NCBI GenBank assembly: GCA_910583765.1 | Contig: CAJTYS010000021.1 | Span: 1 to 64,000, forward strand | Origin: an uncultured Eubacteriales bacterium | GTDB taxonomy: Bacteria; Bacillota; Clostridia; Peptostreptococcales; Anaerovoracaceae | Reading direction: 5' to 3' | DNA length: 64,000 nt | In this document: positions 33,677 through 43,051 of the stretch, piece by piece | How the letters are laid out: every line of letters begins with the position of its first letter | Numbering within the stretch: the stretch's first letter is position 1 | The notes under the pieces: model-generated | Database searches by the model: none | Told to the model about the DNA's origin: nothing | What the model saw: only the letters and a program-made list of their open reading frames with translations | Made by a program: the position numbers and the translations under genes

Positions 33677-33925
33677 ATGCGACTGAGTGAAATTGGAAGC
33701 AAGGAAATCGTAGATCTAGCGAAAGGCAGCAGTCATGGGCAATTGTGGGACACAGAGCTGCTGTTTGAGAAAAAAGACGGAGCCATAAGAGCGGTTCTCA
33801 TCCCCAGCTATCACAGTAAGGGACCCTTTAAACACGCTTCGGAGGAATGGATCAAGCTGCCCTGGAGCAATATTGTGAAAATCGGAGAGGACATGATCAT
33901 TTTCAAGTCCGCGGAGCTTGATTGA
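33677..33925 (+). CDS. ylmC: YlmC/YmxH-family PRC-barrel sporulation protein
   Basis: An 82-aa single PRC-barrel protein: RLSEIGSKEIVDLAKGSSHG, then a beta-rich middle ending in the family hallmark AVLIPSY, and IKLPWSNIVKIGEDMII at the end. YlmC/YmxH proteins are conserved in spore-formers, often near mother-cell genes; no biochemical role is settled. TTAGGAGG precedes the ATG. It supports a spore-forming lineage. Confidence 0.88.
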   Translation: MRLSEIGSKEIVDLAKGSSHGQLWDTELLFEKKDGAIRAVLIPSYHSKGPFKHASEEWIKLPWSNIVKIGEDMIIFKSAELD

Positions 33926-33931
33926 GCGCTG

Positions 33932-33998
33932 ATGCGAAAGGGACTATCGCTCGGCTGATCGGCCTTGAGCCATCAGCTTGGCGGCAGTCCCTGCGCAT
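33932..33998. terminator. Structured region between ylmC and the GGDEF gene
   Basis: ATGCG-aa-AGGGACT (33932-33945) pairs with AGTCCCT-g-CGCAT (33986-33998), and inside it GCTGAT (33954-33959) pairs with ATCAGC (33972-33977). The T run after it is weak. It lies between convergent genes and is probably a terminator; a small RNA is possible. Confidence 0.45.
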
Positions 33999-34044
33999 TT
34001 CTATCATTTGTTTCTTTCACTGAATTAGATGGCTGCTCCTTCTG

Positions 34045-35784
34045 CTATTGGAGTTCTTCATAATAGGAATAAGTGGCTTTTCCCTTTCGCTTGCTTTCAT
34101 AAAGGGCAGCGTCTGCCTGCCTCAGGCTTTCGTCATAGGAAAAATGCTTGCCATTGACAAAAGTGATACCCACGCTGCAGCTAAAAGGCAGTCCATCTGG
34201 TTCATAAGACGGATCCCTCAAAGTTTCCAGCAAGTTTTCGATCCGCCGGCCAACGAGTTTCTTGCTGTCAATGCCCTTGAGGAACACCACGAACTCATCG
34301 CCGCCCAGACGCCCAATGATATCCCGCTTTCTAAAGGTGGACTCCAAAACTCTTGCCAAGCGTTTCAATACCGCGTCACCCTTCAAATGCCCATACTTGT
34401 CATTGACCGATTTGAAATCATCCAAATCCAACATCAGCAATGCGCCGCGAGGCGGTTTCGCGTCCAAGTTCTGTGTCACGTCCACGCTCTGCATGTAGCG
34501 GGTCACATGATAAGCAAAGAACTTTCGATTATAAAGATTCGTAAGGGGATCCCTGCTGGCAGCCACTGCCTGAGCCAGTTCCCGTTTCTTTTCAGAGTCA
34601 ATGTCCTTGAGCAAGATCAAAGCGTACATGTTCTCCAAGACTTGTTCCTGGAACACATGGATCATCATCTCCACCCATCGCATTTCCCCATCAATCAAGT
34701 ACCGCAAGCTGAATTTTTTTGCGGCGATCCCTTTATGATACATGTCCTTGATGGCCTTCAGGGTGCATTGTTCCCTGTAAACTTCATAATCCTCTGCCAG
34801 CACTCGGCCTTTATGGAAATCCATGATTTGATCAAAGACTTCTCCCCGCTCAATGCACTTTTTCAGATCTGATTTCCAGAGTCCTCCCGCGCTTTTCAGC
34901 TGCCTGCTCTCCACATCCAACTCCGCGTATGCCACTGTGTCAGAAAGTATGGCCTTATAAAAGCTCTCTTTTCTCATGTATTCCAGCTCTAGGGCCCGCT
35001 GCTGATTGGCTGGCTCTAACAAAACCAGCACAGTGTGAATCTTCTGTTTTTCTTTTCCCAGGTATCGCGTCTTGACCCTGAACCATTCATAAGTGCCCTG
35101 CTTTGACTTGAGGAGCATTTCCTCATCATTGACTTCTTTTTTGCCCTCAATGTCTCGAAACATGGCGTAGAAATCTTTCACAAAGTGAGGATGCACCATT
35201 TCCTGCTGAATCCAGCAGTCTGGAAAGTCCTTCTCCTTGTTCGCGTCTCCATAAAGGGATTCCCGTCCAGTATGGAAATAAATCGACTGTTTTTTCCGAT
35301 TGTACTCAAAAATTTCGCTTTCTGACCCTACTGGCAAAAAACGCGGTTTGTACATATTGCTGATGATCCTGTGGTCGCCTTTCAGACAGATTTTTCCGTC
35401 CTTGTCCTCTGCCCGTATCCCTAACCAGCGCACCATGATATCCCCTTCATCAGGATGAGTCCATGTGTACTCCAATTGAGTCAGCCGGCCGGAGCGGATC
35501 ATGTTTTCCAATCCCAGATTCACGTAATGATAATAGCCTTCATTAATGGCATGATACCAATATTTAAAGCACTTCTGGGGCGAAAGCGTCTCTTTCAGCC
35601 CCAAACTCGCCTGCAGCTGCCTGCTCATGAACATCTCATATTTTTCAGCTTTTTTATCAATACGGATGACCCAAAGCCCCAGCTTGATGGTTTCTAAAAT
35701 ATCTTGTCCCCACTGGCCTAACTGCTTGTCAAGGCTGCCCTCGATTTCATGAGGGTCCATGCGGTATCCTTCTTTATCCTTCAT
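34045..35784 (-). CDS. PAS-GGDEF diguanylate cyclase
   Basis: A 579-aa cytoplasmic protein without membrane helices. Three PAS-like sensory segments (about 20-140, 150-265 and 280-400) precede a GGDEF domain (about 415-575). The active site is intact (GRLGGDEFVVFL), as is the metal Asp in LMLDLDDFKSVND, and an RxxD product-inhibition site (RKRD) lies five residues before GGDEF. It should make cyclic di-GMP in response to a cytoplasmic signal. AAGGAGAC precedes the ATG. It follows the hybrid kinase by 28 bases, so the two form an operon. No EAL or PilZ gene is in the window. Confidence 0.92.
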   Translation of the reverse strand: MKDKEGYRMDPHEIEGSLDKQLGQWGQDILETIKLGLWVIRIDKKAEKYEMFMSRQLQASLGLKETLSPQKCFKYWYHAINEGYYHYVNLGLENMIRSGRLTQLEYTWTHPDEGDIMVRWLGIRAEDKDGKICLKGDHRIISNMYKPRFLPVGSESEIFEYNRKKQSIYFHTGRESLYGDANKEKDFPDCWIQQEMVHPHFVKDFYAMFRDIEGKKEVNDEEMLLKSKQGTYEWFRVKTRYLGKEKQKIHTVLVLLEPANQQRALELEYMRKESFYKAILSDTVAYAELDVESRQLKSAGGLWKSDLKKCIERGEVFDQIMDFHKGRVLAEDYEVYREQCTLKAIKDMYHKGIAAKKFSLRYLIDGEMRWVEMMIHVFQEQVLENMYALILLKDIDSEKKRELAQAVAASRDPLTNLYNRKFFAYHVTRYMQSVDVTQNLDAKPPRGALLMLDLDDFKSVNDKYGHLKGDAVLKRLARVLESTFRKRDIIGRLGGDEFVVFLKGIDSKKLVGRRIENLLETLRDPSYEPDGLPFSCSVGITFVNGKHFSYDESLRQADAALYESKRKGKATYSYYEELQ

Positions 35785-35812
35785 GGTCAGTCTCCTTCGG
35801 CTATGATCTGAA

Positions 35813-38356
35813 CTATTTCAAGTATTGCTCTAAGATCTGCATTAAACGCCCGATGTCGATTGGTTTCGCGATATGCTCGTTCATGCCGGATTCCAGGCTG
35901 TGCTGGATATCTTCCGAGAACGCGTCCGCAGTCATGGCGATGATCGGCAGATTCGTGTCTTCACGTTCTCCTGCCCGAATCAATTCAGCCGCTTCATATC
36001 CATTCATGATCGGCATGCGAATATCCATCAAGATCACATCATAAAATCCAATCTCTGACGCATTGAACTTTTCTACGCATTCCTTTCCGTTTTCTGCTCG
36101 TTCCAGCTCAAAGCCTACGTCTGACAAAATCTCTTTAGCGATTTCCCAATTCAAATCATTGTCTTCTGCCAGGAGAATACGCTTGCCCACAAAGAATTGT
36201 TTTTCCTGCTCGTCTTCCTGTTCTCCTTCATCCTCCTTCAATATATAGGCGCTGAGTCCCAAGTATAAATTGGATTTGAACAATGGTTTGGCAATAAAGC
36301 CCTGCACGCCCACAGTCTTTGCCTCATCTTCAATGTCAGTCCAGTCATATGCGGAAATGATCAAAATCGGCACATCCTCGCCCAGATGCTTTCGCAGCCC
36401 CTGCGCTGTGTCCATTCCGTCCATGTCCGGCATCTTCCAATCCAGAAGCACGATTTGATAATCATCACCGTTTTCGTGCTGCTCAGCAGCCATGTCAATG
36501 GCTTTCTGACCGCTGGAAGCCCAATCAGCGCTGACCCCGATTTCCTTTAAAGAAGACACTGCGCTGCGGCACAGATCTTCGTCATCATCTACTACCAGCA
36601 GCTTCCATGGCGGAAGAACCATGTCCATATCCTTTACTTCCGCTTTTTCAAAGTCAAGCACAATGTGGAATTCTGTTCCTTCGTCTGGCTGGCTCTGCAG
36701 TTCAATGGTTCCGTCCATCATGTCCACAATGGCCTTTGTGATGGCCATTCCCAGACCGGTTCCTTCTGTTTTATTGACTTGGTTCTTTTGTTCTCTGACG
36801 AATTTATCAAAAATAGTTTTCTGGAATTCAGGACTCATTCCAATTCCATTATCCTTGACCTTGAAATGGCATCGTACATAGTCCGCGCCCTTTGGAGAGT
36901 TTTCCTGCTCCAAGTACACATTGATGATGCCGCCTTCTGGTGTGAATTTGATAGCATTGGATAAAAGATTGAGCAGCACCTGATTCAGCCGCACGCTATC
37001 GCAGTAAACATCTTCGGTCTGGATGTTTTGAATGAAAATATCAAAGTTCTGATCTTTCTCCTTGACCTGCGGCTGCGCGATGTTCACGATGCTGTTCATG
37101 GTTTCACGAAGAGAAACCATATGTACATTCAGAGATAACTTTCCACTCTCGATCTTTGACATATCCAGCACATCGTTAATCAGCCCCAGCAGATGTTTGC
37201 TGGACAAGGCGATCTTGGCCAGACAATTTGTCACTCTAGCCGTGTCTTGGATGTTTGCCTGCGCAATGGCTGTCATGCCCACGATCCCGTTCATCGGAGT
37301 CCGAATGTCATGGCTCATGCTGGACAGGAATTCGCTCTTGGCTTGATTCGCCCTGGCAGCTTCCCGTTCCGCGTGATACAAATCTCTCAATTGTCTCTGA
37401 GAGATCCGATAATACCAGATAAACACGATCAGAATGCCGGCGAGCATGATCATGCCCGCAGTGATCATATTTTGCTGGCGCTTATCATTTAGAAAACTAA
37501 CCGCGTCATCTAAAGTCCCAGATGACATGACAGAAAGCAGATACCACTTGCTGGAATTCATTCTAGAACAAAAGATGTGCTTGTGCTCCCCATTGATCAT
37601 GACACAGGCGCTGTAAGACTCCTCTGCGTCCATGGCAGCCTTTAATTCCTGCACGTATTGCTCTGGCGTCTTTCCATTATGCTTTGAAAAGACCGCCCGA
37701 ATACGGTCAAAATAGGTTTCCCGAAACGCTTCGCCGCTGCGGATGATAAACGCGCCATCACTGCTGATGATATGGGAAACTAAAACAGCGTCCGCTTCAT
37801 CTAAACGCAAAGTCTGTTCCAAAAAATCCACCGGCATCCCCACTACCAGCACATCACTGGTGCCGCCAGTCGCCATTGGGTATTCTGCCCTGACCGCGAG
37901 CAAAACCATCTTCTCGCCATTATCATCTATGCCGCTGCTTACTTTCAGATCATCATTTCGCAGCATCTCCAAAAACTCATCATAATCTGAGAAAGTGACC
38001 TGGCCTCCATAGATCACCTCTGTCATCCCATCTTCATCGCAAAGCGCCATATATGAAAATTCCCTGACTCTGCCAGCAAGCCGCAATTCTTCACGCAGCT
38101 CGTCTTTGCCAGACAGTTTTTCTTCCTGGATTCGAGCCACGACTCCCTCTGCCTGCAGCAACCGCATGTCAATGATCGCCTCAAATTTTTTCTGCAGCTG
38201 ATCGTTCATGCCTTCCATGTATGTCTCACTCACCTTGTTGAGGGTCGCTTCGCTCTGGTCCTGCATTGTGCTCGCTAACCATGTGAAAACAATGACACCT
38301 AGCAGAATCATGCCAATCGCACTGATCAGTAGAAATCGTTTTGTTGTTCTTGCCAT
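35813..38356 (-). CDS. Hybrid sensor histidine kinase with two receiver domains
   Basis: An 847-aa membrane kinase. Helix 1 (about 8-27) and helix 2 (about 295-315) enclose a ~265-residue extracytoplasmic dCache-like sensor. HisKA has SEFLSSMSHDIRTPMNGIVG (phospho-His about 355), and the ATPase domain has NLLSNAIKFTPEGG and GTGLGMAITKAIVDMM. Receiver 1 (about 565-690) has VVDDDE and LLDWKMPDMDG; receiver 2 (about 720-845) has LLAEDND and LMDIRMPIMNG, both with intact Asp and Lys. There is no HPt or output domain, so phosphate must go to another protein. It is co-transcribed with the GGDEF gene, a plausible signalling partner. Confidence 0.93.
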   Translation of the reverse strand: MARTTKRFLLISAIGMILLGVIVFTWLASTMQDQSEATLNKVSETYMEGMNDQLQKKFEAIIDMRLLQAEGVVARIQEEKLSGKDELREELRLAGRVREFSYMALCDEDGMTEVIYGGQVTFSDYDEFLEMLRNDDLKVSSGIDDNGEKMVLLAVRAEYPMATGGTSDVLVVGMPVDFLEQTLRLDEADAVLVSHIISSDGAFIIRSGEAFRETYFDRIRAVFSKHNGKTPEQYVQELKAAMDAEESYSACVMINGEHKHIFCSRMNSSKWYLLSVMSSGTLDDAVSFLNDKRQQNMITAGMIMLAGILIVFIWYYRISQRQLRDLYHAEREAARANQAKSEFLSSMSHDIRTPMNGIVGMTAIAQANIQDTARVTNCLAKIALSSKHLLGLINDVLDMSKIESGKLSLNVHMVSLRETMNSIVNIAQPQVKEKDQNFDIFIQNIQTEDVYCDSVRLNQVLLNLLSNAIKFTPEGGIINVYLEQENSPKGADYVRCHFKVKDNGIGMSPEFQKTIFDKFVREQKNQVNKTEGTGLGMAITKAIVDMMDGTIELQSQPDEGTEFHIVLDFEKAEVKDMDMVLPPWKLLVVDDDEDLCRSAVSSLKEIGVSADWASSGQKAIDMAAEQHENGDDYQIVLLDWKMPDMDGMDTAQGLRKHLGEDVPILIISAYDWTDIEDEAKTVGVQGFIAKPLFKSNLYLGLSAYILKEDEGEQEDEQEKQFFVGKRILLAEDNDLNWEIAKEILSDVGFELERAENGKECVEKFNASEIGFYDVILMDIRMPIMNGYEAAELIRAGEREDTNLPIIAMTADAFSEDIQHSLESGMNEHIAKPIDIGRLMQILEQYLK

Positions 38357-38488
38357 TCTAATAGTTCTCCTTCGTTATATCCAGGTTTTTCCGCTTTTCT
38401 GTCATCCCTGCGATCCTATGCGCGCCCATGTCATAGGAGACATGATACGTGCCATTGAACAGTTCAGCGCTTTTAAAAACATACTTTG

Positions 38489-38517
38489 ATTATACCCAAA
38501 AAATCCGAGAGAGTCAA
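38489..38517 (-). promoter_or_regulatory. Promoter of the hybrid kinase/GGDEF operon
   Basis: Minus-strand TTGACT (38512-38517), 17-base spacer, TATAAT (38489-38494). The leader of about 125 bases contains the hairpin CATGTC-TCCTAT-GACATG and a 26-codon open frame without a clear ribosome site. The rest of the 313-base gap 38357-38669 holds no gene, and I see no cyclic di-GMP riboswitch in it. Confidence 0.7.
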
Positions 38518-38669
38518 ACAGTTTGGACAAGGCAGCCAGCCACTTCGACAAAAATCACTGTCAACATCGGACTCAAGGCCCCAAAGAGCCAAAGCCGCGA
38601 ATTCTATTGATAGCATTTCCATGATTCTCAGGCTTTCTCTTTCACCTCCCAGCGTCTCATCATCCATCT

Positions 38670-39596
38670 TTAGTTCATCTCAAAATGCTGATAATCTTTG
38701 ATCCGTTTCCAATCGCCGCCCCATTCAAAGCCGTGCTCCATGAACAGTTGGTAAATGAAATCGTTTTTATGGATCATCCACTTTTTATATTTTCCGCTGC
38801 ACTTTCTCACATCCCGCTGGGCATAAACGCTGCCATTTTTCGGATCAATAAAGCTTCCTGCTACATAAGGATTGATCCTTGGGTTAACATCAATGGCCAT
38901 GCCGTAAGCATGACGGGAAAGGGTTTTGGTTCCGGCAATTGTTCTGTAATTGAAAGCTGACGTGTTATTGGCTTTCATGGAACGTCCATCGTCCGCGCCA
39001 TACTTGTCGATGAGAGAAACCTCTTCCAAAGGGTATTTGTTCTGAAAAAGCTCGTAGAAAATTTCCACCACGTCCTGGGCGATCTTTCGATTGACGATCA
39101 GTTCTCCAGCTTTGATGTTTCCATGGAAATCATAATGGTTTACCCTGACGTACCGCAGCTGATCCAAATTGATATGCTTGTTCTTTTTGTAGGATTTTCC
39201 TTGGATCCGTTTTTTTACAGGGTTGGTGATCTTGTGATAGGAAAATCCATCTTGGTATTCCACATGGGCAGGATAAACCTTCAGCGTCTTTTTCTTGACC
39301 CGCTGTTTTCCCTTGTACAAATTCACCTGGACTTTTGTTCCTGCCTTTTGCCTGGGGATCTTCACCGTGAACCCGCCGCCGCGTTTTGTCTTTGCCTGAT
39401 ACTGAATGCCGCCCAGCCTAACCTTTACCACCGTTCCTTTTGCTGCGGTCCCTTTTACTGCCGCGGAATCCGTGTACAGGCCTTGAACCGACAGTTTGTA
39501 GCTCTTCGCCATTGCCTGGGCGGGCACGCAGCAGGTCAAGGCCACAGCCGCGCAGAGCAATGCTGTGAATAATTTTTTGAATCCTTTATGCTTCAT
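38670..39596 (-). CDS. Exported M15-family (VanY-like) peptidoglycan peptidase
   Basis: A 308-aa secreted protein. The ATG at 39596 follows AAAGGAGAG and starts the signal peptide (KHKGFKKLFTALLCAAVALTCCVPAQAMA). A small beta-sandwich Ig-like domain (about 30-110; GTAAKGTVVKVRLGG...GKQRVKKKTLKV) precedes an M15 metallopeptidase domain with SAFNYRTIAG, SRHAYGMAIDVNPRINPYV (zinc His and Asp) and YQHFEMN with the last ligand His at the end. It likely cuts cell-wall stem peptides as a carboxypeptidase or endopeptidase. Confidence 0.88.
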   Translation of the reverse strand: MKHKGFKKLFTALLCAAVALTCCVPAQAMAKSYKLSVQGLYTDSAAVKGTAAKGTVVKVRLGGIQYQAKTKRGGGFTVKIPRQKAGTKVQVNLYKGKQRVKKKTLKVYPAHVEYQDGFSYHKITNPVKKRIQGKSYKKNKHINLDQLRYVRVNHYDFHGNIKAGELIVNRKIAQDVVEIFYELFQNKYPLEEVSLIDKYGADDGRSMKANNTSAFNYRTIAGTKTLSRHAYGMAIDVNPRINPYVAGSFIDPKNGSVYAQRDVRKCSGKYKKWMIHKNDFIYQLFMEHGFEWGGDWKRIKDYQHFEMN

Positions 39597-39791
39597 GATT
39601 TTATGTCTCTCCTTTTCTCTAAACTGATCGCTGCTCAGGATTGAGCCGCAGATGCTTTTCACGCCCGCATTGTTTTGGTCAATGGAGCATTCTCATTATA
39701 TCCCAATTTATATGGCCTAGCAATCATGGATATCACAAAACTTCGTTCATCCATAGGGTCTGTGATCGTGCCCGTTTTTGATAAACAAATC

Positions 39792-39823
39792 GATCCGCCC
39801 CAGCGTGCGGCCAGAGGCGGATC
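39792..39823 (-). terminator. Hairpin downstream of the carboxylesterase gene
   Basis: GATCCGCC (39792-39799) pairs with GGCGGATC (39816-39823), 25 bases after the esterase stop. The following T run is poor, so termination efficiency is uncertain. Confidence 0.4.
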
Positions 39824-39848
39824 AACTGCTCATGATCGGAATTTCTAT

Positions 39849-41486
39849 TTATTTTTCTTCTGGAATCTTCACATCGAACATTGGCCGCAGATAGTTTCTG
39901 CCTTCCGGCATTGGATCACTCACGACCTTCCATGGGGAATCATCGATCACCATGGTATGACGATCCTTTTGGTGGAACTTCGGCCATTCTGTTTCTCCCT
40001 CTATCGTCGGATTTCCCTTTGCGGCAAATGCTGCCCAAGCAGCCTGCACCTTTAAAGACAATGCTCTTGGCAAATCATCCCCAGCCGTTCTTTTGGCTGT
40101 CACGCTATCAAAGGTGCCAAACACAAATGGCAATTCCACCGCATGGGCCGCGCCTAATCCTTCTACTTGGGATTTCCAGGCCCATTGATACATGTACACG
40201 TCATTGTAAGCGGCCTGGATCTCCGCAAATATCAGAGACGGCTGTCTGATTTCATATTCACTGCAAAAATCCGTGTATTTCTGCGGATCCTCTTTCTTTG
40301 CTTCGATATATGCGTCCGCGTATTTCTTATTTTTGCTGAAATCCCTGCCTAATGTGGTGCCTCCCTGATATTCTTCTTCCAGGCTTTTCTCCAAATTCGG
40401 ATCATACAGCTTGAAATAATTGATTTCATCTGCGTTTGTTCCGATTAAAATCGAGACATCTTTCCCATTTCCTTTACTGATATTTCCATATACGTCATAA
40501 GGCACCGCATAGCCATCAGGCACGCATCCCCATGTTGTCAGATCCAAATCATCACCTAGATGATCAGCCAATTGATCCGCGTAGCTTTGGACTTCTTCTG
40601 CGGAAAGTTCCAACAATCCCTGCATGTCCTTTTTCCCTGTGGTCTCAAGGAATTTCTTTGCCACATACTGGCTCTGTTTGATTCGATCGACTTTTTTATC
40701 CCCTACGTGTTTGATGCTTGCGTTGCCCCCGCTTTCTATGATTGCTTTCTGAAACAAGCCCTTGGATAAATCGGAAGACATCAGCCGCATGATAGAAGAA
40801 GCACCTGCGGATTCACCAAATACCGTGATATTATCAGGGTCCCCGCCAAAGCTCGCGATGTTTTCTTTCACCCATTTTAGCCCTGCGATTTGATCCAGCA
40901 ATCCCAGGTTCCTACTGTGCTCATATTCCTTTCCACCGATCTCCGACAAATCTAAAAATCCAAAAGGTCCTAACCGGTAGTTGATGGATACCATGACCAC
41001 ATCATTGTTTTCCACGAAATTTTCTCCATGATAAAGGGGGTCAGCGGTCCCACCGCTTACGTATCCGCCGCCATAGATATACACCATCGTAGGTTTTTTC
41101 CCGCTGGTGTCCCTTGTCCAAATGTTCGCGGTCAGGCAGTCCTCGCCTTGTTTGGTGGCCGAAGCTTGTTCAAATTCATCGCTCACTTGTATTGGCGTGT
41201 TTCCATATTCGTGGCATTTCAGCAAGTCATCGCTTTGTTCCAGCGGCTCTGCCTCTTTCCATCTTAAGTCTCCAGTAGGTTGTTTCGCGTATGGCACGCC
41301 TAAAAAGGATAGAACGCCGCTATTCTGAACCGTTCCTTCATATTGGCCATATGGCGTAGTCACCACATTTACGGTTTCTGCTGCTTTGTTGGCCTTTTCT
41401 CCGCAGCCGCTGAAACTTGCTATGATCATAAATGACAAAAGCAGCGCTGCTGTTACTGTAAGTTTCCGTTTTGATTGTTTCCGCAT
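39849..41486 (-). CDS. Lipoprotein type-B carboxylesterase
   Basis: A 545-aa alpha/beta hydrolase of the carboxylesterase/para-nitrobenzyl esterase family. The ATG at 41486 follows GGGAGGTAAG. The signal peptide ends in a lipobox (IIASFSGC), so it is lipid-anchored outside the cell. YGQYEGTVQNSG and FLGVPYAKQP open the domain, VYIYGGGYVSGG is the oxyanion region, VFGESAGASSIMRL carries the nucleophile Ser (about 235), and the His is near AAHAVELPFVFG. The substrate is unknown. It lies just downstream of the membrane LuxR gene on the same strand, suggesting specific control. Confidence 0.92.
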   Translation of the reverse strand: MRKQSKRKLTVTAALLLSFMIIASFSGCGEKANKAAETVNVVTTPYGQYEGTVQNSGVLSFLGVPYAKQPTGDLRWKEAEPLEQSDDLLKCHEYGNTPIQVSDEFEQASATKQGEDCLTANIWTRDTSGKKPTMVYIYGGGYVSGGTADPLYHGENFVENNDVVMVSINYRLGPFGFLDLSEIGGKEYEHSRNLGLLDQIAGLKWVKENIASFGGDPDNITVFGESAGASSIMRLMSSDLSKGLFQKAIIESGGNASIKHVGDKKVDRIKQSQYVAKKFLETTGKKDMQGLLELSAEEVQSYADQLADHLGDDLDLTTWGCVPDGYAVPYDVYGNISKGNGKDVSILIGTNADEINYFKLYDPNLEKSLEEEYQGGTTLGRDFSKNKKYADAYIEAKKEDPQKYTDFCSEYEIRQPSLIFAEIQAAYNDVYMYQWAWKSQVEGLGAAHAVELPFVFGTFDSVTAKRTAGDDLPRALSLKVQAAWAAFAAKGNPTIEGETEWPKFHQKDRHTMVIDDSPWKVVSDPMPEGRNYLRPMFDVKIPEEK

Positions 41487-41613
41487 ATTCTTACCTCCCG
41501 TCTCATGCATTTGTTTTCAACATTTCAACAACTTACTCACAAATTCATTTTACGGTGATCCGGAAAAGAAACAATAGCACTTTCAGCACCAAATCGCAAA
41601 ATGGTTCCAGGTG

Positions 41614-42609
41614 CTATTTCCCTGTTTTTCTCGTTATGAGCAAGGCTAGCTCTGTCCTGCTTTTGATCGTTGTCTTTTTGAAAATGTTATTGATATGGCG
41701 TTTGACTGTGTAAATGGAAATCACCAAAATCTCAGCGATCTGCGCATTGTTCTTTCCTTCTATCATCAGCTGGAGCACTTCTTTTTCCCGTTTTGTCAAT
41801 GCTTCATGGATGTCGATTTCTTTTGCGATCAATGCTTCCGCGTCCTGATCCGTTTCTTGCTGATCGTTGGTCTCTAGTTTCCGCCACATTGCTGAATAAT
41901 TGGATAAAATCATCAATACATTAAAAACAAAATAAATCAAGATCACGGCGTCAAAAGGATAGATGCTCCATGCCTTTGGGCCGATTATACGGAACACACA
42001 ATCCAGATCATAGAGAAAGAACCATAAAAAATAGAGGGACATGGAAAGACATATCAGGAAATGTAAAGCATGCCTGTTTCTGAATGTCATAAAGGACTGC
42101 CATGTGAATCCCTGCGCCGCAATGAACATCAGGATTTCCGCTAAAGCTGCCATTGCTTTTCCCAGGTTACTATCGATCTGCTGCTCCGCATTGTTCAGAG
42201 AAAAAACATCCAGAATGAGCCATATGACCGCATAAGCCGCGACTCCCATCAGAAACATGCTCTTCACGATTTGTTTTGGTTTCTTGGAACTCAATTCTAT
42301 CGTATAGCCACCCCAAAGCCATACTAAAACCGCATAAGATAAATCAAATACCACTAATAGCATATTGTGGACAGCCTGCTGCAACACAAACAGCCGATTG
42401 AAAAACAAGATGAAATTCATGAGGATAAAAAGAAAGAAGGCGCAGTTTAGCCGCAGCATCTGGATATGCAGTTCATCCCTTTGTTTGACCATGGATATTG
42501 TGTTGAGCGTAAGATGAACTACACCAGAAAAAAACGACAGGATATAAAAAAACAACATGGCATTCACAAATGTACTCGTCATATCTGCAACCGCCTCTTT
42601 GCGCGTCAT
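41614..42609 (-). CDS. Membrane-bound LuxR-family regulator
   Basis: A 331-aa protein with about seven membrane helices (residues ~12-245) followed by a cytoplasmic LuxR helix-turn-helix (about 268-328; ALTKREKEVLQLMIEGKNNAQIAEIL, YTVKRHINNIFKKT). The membrane half probably senses a ligand and moves the DNA-binding half directly, with no kinase. The ATG at 42609 lacks a close ribosome site; AAAGGAGGG lies 25 bases upstream, and a second ATG nine codons in is possible. Its neighbour downstream is the lipoprotein esterase. Confidence 0.85.
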   Translation of the reverse strand: MTRKEAVADMTSTFVNAMLFFYILSFFSGVVHLTLNTISMVKQRDELHIQMLRLNCAFFLFILMNFILFFNRLFVLQQAVHNMLLVVFDLSYAVLVWLWGGYTIELSSKKPKQIVKSMFLMGVAAYAVIWLILDVFSLNNAEQQIDSNLGKAMAALAEILMFIAAQGFTWQSFMTFRNRHALHFLICLSMSLYFLWFFLYDLDCVFRIIGPKAWSIYPFDAVILIYFVFNVLMILSNYSAMWRKLETNDQQETDQDAEALIAKEIDIHEALTKREKEVLQLMIEGKNNAQIAEILVISIYTVKRHINNIFKKTTIKSRTELALLITRKTGK

Positions 42610-42761
42610 CGATTGAATTGCGAAAAAGAGGCCCTCCTTTGTCTCCGTGCGCTAAGTTCTTTTATTATATCCTAATTTTCCAGGAACAGCAATCACCATC
42701 CCAATTGTCCCGATATGCCTAATATGATTTCAGCGGACCTTTTGGACGCAAAACGTATCCT

Positions 42762-42792
42762 AAAAACGGCGCCAGCTCTGTGTCGCTGGCGC
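42762..42792 (-). terminator. Terminator of the csoR-copA unit
   Basis: GCGCCAGC (42769-42776) pairs with GCTGGCGC (42785-42792); on the minus strand the stem is followed by CGTTTTTAG. It lies about 38 bases after the copA stop. Confidence 0.85.
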
Positions 42793-42829
42793 ATAATATT
42801 CCGATCTTCTTCATAATTCACCAATCGCT

Positions 42830-43051
42830 TTATTTTCTTTCGATCCCTTTTAGTTCATAGCCTGCGTCTTCGATGGCTGCCTTAAAGGTGTCATCGGAGA
42901 TTTCCTGCTGGGAACGGACAACCGCGGTCCCCGCGTCCAGATTCACCTCAGCTTCCGCGCCTTCCAGCCCGTTCAAGGCTTTCGTCACATGGGCTTTGCA
43001 GTGCTCACACATCATGCCTTCGATCTTCAGTTCTGTTTCATGTTTTGCCAT
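42830..43051 (-). CDS. copZ: Possible separate CopZ copper chaperone from an internal start
   Basis: In frame within the 3' end of copA, ATG at 43051 preceded by AGAAAGGAAGAGAAAACA would give a 73-aa protein with the ferredoxin-like heavy-metal fold and GMMCEHCKAHV. This is the usual CopZ size and sequence pattern. Whether it is made separately, only as the copA tail, or both cannot be decided from sequence; the ribosome site makes separate synthesis plausible. Confidence 0.5.
   Translation of the reverse strand: MAKHETELKIEGMMCEHCKAHVTKALNGLEGAEAEVNLDAGTAVVRSQQEISDDTFKAAIEDAGYELKGIERK

Noticed and set aside
38357..38488. Possible cyclic di-GMP riboswitch ahead of the hybrid kinase operon
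   Set aside because: The leader lacks the conserved GEMM core and receptor sequences; only a simple hairpin is present.
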